NCBI GenBank assembly: GCA_025149125.1
Contig: CP102272.1
Location: forward strand, 5,208,001-5,272,000
Source: [Clostridium] asparagiforme DSM 15981
GTDB taxonomy: Bacteria; Bacillota; Clostridia; Lachnospirales; Lachnospiraceae
Length of the DNA stretch: 64,000 nt
Reading direction: 5' to 3'
Of the stretch, positions 62,044-64,000 are shown in pieces. Numbering within the stretch: the stretch's first letter is position 1; every line of letters starts with the position of its first letter. A program made the position numbers and the translations under genes. Under the pieces are notes generated by a model. That model had not been told where the DNA came from, searched no databases, and saw only the letters and a list, made by a program, of their open reading frames with translations.

Positions 62044-63153
62044 ATGGAGACATTTTTTTATGTGGGAACCTACACACAGCCCATCCACTTCGGCACCGGG
62101 GAGGTGCTTTTAGGAAAGGGCGGGGGCATTTACTGCATCGCCCTGGATCACGATACGGGTGCGGCCCGGGTGGTCCACGTTAACCCGTCTGTGCCCAACC
62201 CATCCTTTCTCTGCTGTTCGGGCCAAGGATTTCTCTGGGCGGTCAGCGAGCTGAAGGAGTACGAGGGGATGGCGTCGGGAGCCGTCTCCTCCTTCCGCAT
62301 CGACCGGGATTCCCTGGCTCTGGAGCGGATCAACACCGTGCCCACCATGGGGGAGGACCCCTGCTACGTGTCCGTGGCCCCGGAGTCCGGCCTGCTGTTT
62401 GCGGCCAACTACTCCTCCGGCTCTTTGTCGGCGTTTCCGGTGAACGGGGACGGTTCCCTGGAACCCATACGCCAGCTGATTATCCGGTCCGGGTCCGGCC
62501 CGGATGTGGGACGCCAGGAGGCCCCTCACGTCCACTGCGCCGTCCCCGTGCCTGGTATGGGCCGGATCATGGTCTGCGATTTAGGCACGGACCGAATCTG
62601 TGAATATCCCATTTCCGCCGAAACCTCCCGGCTGCTCACGAACCAGGCGCGGGAAATTGCCGCTCCCGCGGGGAGCGGTCCCAGACATCCGGCGTTTTCC
62701 GCCGGACTTGACATTTGTTACGTGTCCCTTGAGCTTTCCTCCGAGATTCTGGCCCTGCGGCGGGAGGGCTCCGGCTGGACGCCGTTTCAGACTGTGGATT
62801 CCTACGACAAATCCCCGTCCCAAGGCCGTAATGCAGACAATCTCTGCGCGGATATCCACCTCACGCCGGACGGCAGATTCCTCTACTGCTCCAACCGCGG
62901 GCGGGACTGCCTCTCCGCATTCGCCGTAGCCCCGGACGGAACCTTAAGCCACAGGGGCGATTTCCCGGCCAACGGGCGGACGCCCAGAAGCTTCTGTATT
63001 GATCCGTCCGGCGCTTATCTGCTCTGCGCCAACCAGGACTCGGACAACGTGTCCATTTTCCGGATCGCGCTGGAGGACGGAGGGCTGGAGCTGGCCGGGG
63101 CAGTGGATATTCCCACGCCGGTGAACGTTGTGGCGCTGCCGGAATTGGATTGA
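62044..63153 (+). CDS. Beta-propeller lactonase (6-phosphogluconolactonase-like)
   Basis: 369 aa; its ATG is 1 nt past the regulator's TGA, so they are translationally coupled. Seven-bladed lactonase features: YVGTYTQPIHFGTGEVLL, NPSFLCCSGQGFLWAVSEL, FAANYSSGSLSAFPVNGDGS, EAPHVHCAVPVPGMGRIMV, DIHLTPDGRFLYCSNRGRD, FCIDPSGAYLLCANQDSDNV. Hydrolyses a sugar lactone, perhaps a 6-phosphogluconolactone. With the RspA-type dehydratase it implies oxidation-dehydration catabolism. Confidence 0.9.
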   Translation: METFFYVGTYTQPIHFGTGEVLLGKGGGIYCIALDHDTGAARVVHVNPSVPNPSFLCCSGQGFLWAVSELKEYEGMASGAVSSFRIDRDSLALERINTVPTMGEDPCYVSVAPESGLLFAANYSSGSLSAFPVNGDGSLEPIRQLIIRSGSGPDVGRQEAPHVHCAVPVPGMGRIMVCDLGTDRICEYPISAETSRLLTNQAREIAAPAGSGPRHPAFSAGLDICYVSLELSSEILALRREGSGWTPFQTVDSYDKSPSQGRNADNLCADIHLTPDGRFLYCSNRGRDCLSAFAVAPDGTLSHRGDFPANGRTPRSFCIDPSGAYLLCANQDSDNVSIFRIALEDGGLELAGAVDIPTPVNVVALPELD

Positions 63154-63162
63154 TAAAAACAC

Positions 63163-63213
63163 ACAGCCCTTTTTGCAGAGTGAATTGACCACGAATTTGC
63201 AAAAGGGGCTGTT
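63163..63213. terminator. Hairpin between convergent lactonase and GNAT genes
   Basis: ACAGCCCTTTTTGCA and TGCAAAAGGGGCTGT pair with one bulge, loop about 20 nt, with TTTT and AAAA flanks. Lies after both stops and can serve both strands. Confidence 0.8.
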
Positions 63214-63230
63214 TTGATTGGATGTTGTGA

Positions 63231-63980
63231 TTATTTTTTCAGAATCCGCTTTAGGGTCGCTTCGTCCGGCAGATTTACCGTCTGGAAATTCCCTTTGTAG
63301 AATATAGCCCAGTTGTTGAACACGCAGGGCAGCCCCTTTGCTTTTTGCAGGGAATCCACATGGATGAAGGATACCGGGACGGCGTTCATTTCACAGTACC
63401 GTCTGATTCTTTCCAGATACTGGCAGATATAGGGGCATTGAAGGTTGTAATAGATGGTCAACTCCTGAGACTCGATTTTCCCCTGTTTCGCATTTGGAGC
63501 AAATCGGGGCTTTGTGCCATCCAGAGAGAGCGCAAGCAGATCGTACCCGTAATCAGTGGTATCCACAACCTCGAAACCGTATTTCTTGGCAAAGGACTGG
63601 TCGGAAAGCCAGGATTTCTGTTTGTCCGCCCCCAGCATGCAGATGCCGGACTTTCCCTTTTCTTTGGCGTCGGCCAGACAGTAGTCCATCAGAGCCTTCC
63701 CATAACCCTTCCCCTTGTGTTCGCCGGTGACCCACAGACAGTACAGATAGTAATAGTTGTCGCCGAGAACGGGAACCCAGGCGGTTTCAAGAGGGGCGTA
63801 TTCGATGAATACCACGGCTTTTTCATTTAATTTGCGGAAAACGTGCCCTTCCTCCAAGCGTTCGGAAAGCCATTGCCGCTTCGCCTCCACGCCCGGATGG
63901 GGCTTTTTGCTGCGGATGATACAGCATAAATGCTCATCCGCCAGGTTGTCGGTTGTCAGGTTTACAAAATCTGAGTTCAT
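63231..63980 (-). CDS. GNAT acetyltransferase with YoaP-like C-terminal domain
   Basis: 249 aa. N-terminal GNAT domain (about 1-145): YLYCLWVTGEHKGKGYGKAL holds the acetyl-CoA loop, and KKYGFEVVDTTDYGYDLLAL the last strands. The C-terminal ~80 residues (LTIYYNLQCPYICQYLERIR, PVSFIHVDSLQKAKGLPCVF) look thioredoxin-like with CPYIC, as in YoaP. The Cys pair may be redox-active. Substrate unknown. Terminator at 63163-63213. Confidence 0.87.
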   Translation of the reverse strand: MNSDFVNLTTDNLADEHLCCIIRSKKPHPGVEAKRQWLSERLEEGHVFRKLNEKAVVFIEYAPLETAWVPVLGDNYYYLYCLWVTGEHKGKGYGKALMDYCLADAKEKGKSGICMLGADKQKSWLSDQSFAKKYGFEVVDTTDYGYDLLALSLDGTKPRFAPNAKQGKIESQELTIYYNLQCPYICQYLERIRRYCEMNAVPVSFIHVDSLQKAKGLPCVFNNWAIFYKGNFQTVNLPDEATLKRILKK

Positions 63981-64000
63981 ATTGTTCCTCGTTTCGATTG

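Overview
The window looks like chromosome from a Gram-positive anaerobe of the class Clostridia, most likely family Lachnospiraceae (Enterocloster / Lachnoclostridium-like). This rests on the moderately high GC, strong AGGAGG-type ribosome sites, the rny, recX-recA, long-form prs, dnaC-like and dnaD-like genes, shared-ATPase sugar ABC importers, and many PTS, TRAP and PRD-regulated sugar loci. Species identity is inference; there is no rRNA gene and I recognise no tRNA gene. Most genes lie on the minus strand.

Layout. 1-1.3 kb: start of ilvD and leuB behind a good sigma-A promoter. 1.6-12.2 kb: a run of eight minus-strand genes (solute-binding lipoprotein, two MalFG-type permeases, HlyD-type adaptor, MacB-like membrane protein, choline-binding-repeat protein, M28 peptidase, GNAT). 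It is divergent from an OmpR-type two-component system (12.4-14.5 kb), and the two promoters carry the same 13-bp arm in mirror image. 14.6-19.7 kb: FtsX-type permease, LolD-type ATPase, and a second kinase/regulator pair. 19.7-20.8 kb: small HEXXH membrane protein with its HTH regulator. 20.9-31.3 kb: housekeeping block (rny, recX, recA with a LexA box, an acyltransferase, prs, dnaC-like, dnaD-like, murC) with a cluster of DnaA boxes between dnaD and murC. 31.5-35.8 kb: DsbA-like protein, ABC-F protein, Fpg-like protein lacking the catalytic proline, and queT behind a candidate preQ1 riboswitch.

35.9-56.5 kb is accessory. It has an unrecognised anchored protein, galactitol-type PTS remnants (gatC lacks its N-terminal half), an amino-sugar locus (two NagB-like enzymes, AGE-family epimerase, TRAP transporter, LacI regulator, nagA), and a group II intron sitting just past the ptsH terminator. 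A cellobiose-type PTS operon follows: celA, frameshifted celB, celC, a phosphatase/hydrolase fusion lipoprotein, a GH1 enzyme with Gln at the acid/base position, and HPr. It is divergent from a PRD/EIIA regulator whose leader holds a MITE-like insertion. 56.6-63.2 kb: a sugar or sugar-acid ABC importer with an RspA-type dehydratase, divergent from a GntR regulator and a beta-propeller lactonase, with matching operators at both promoters. 63.2-64 kb: GNAT/YoaP-like protein.

The most system-like novelty is the 1.6-14.5 kb locus: importer, adaptor and MacB-like parts without any ATPase, tied to one two-component system by mirrored promoters. Second is the cel operon, with a Gln-type GH1, a His-to-Ser phosphatase-domain fusion, a poly-G frameshift and twin operators.
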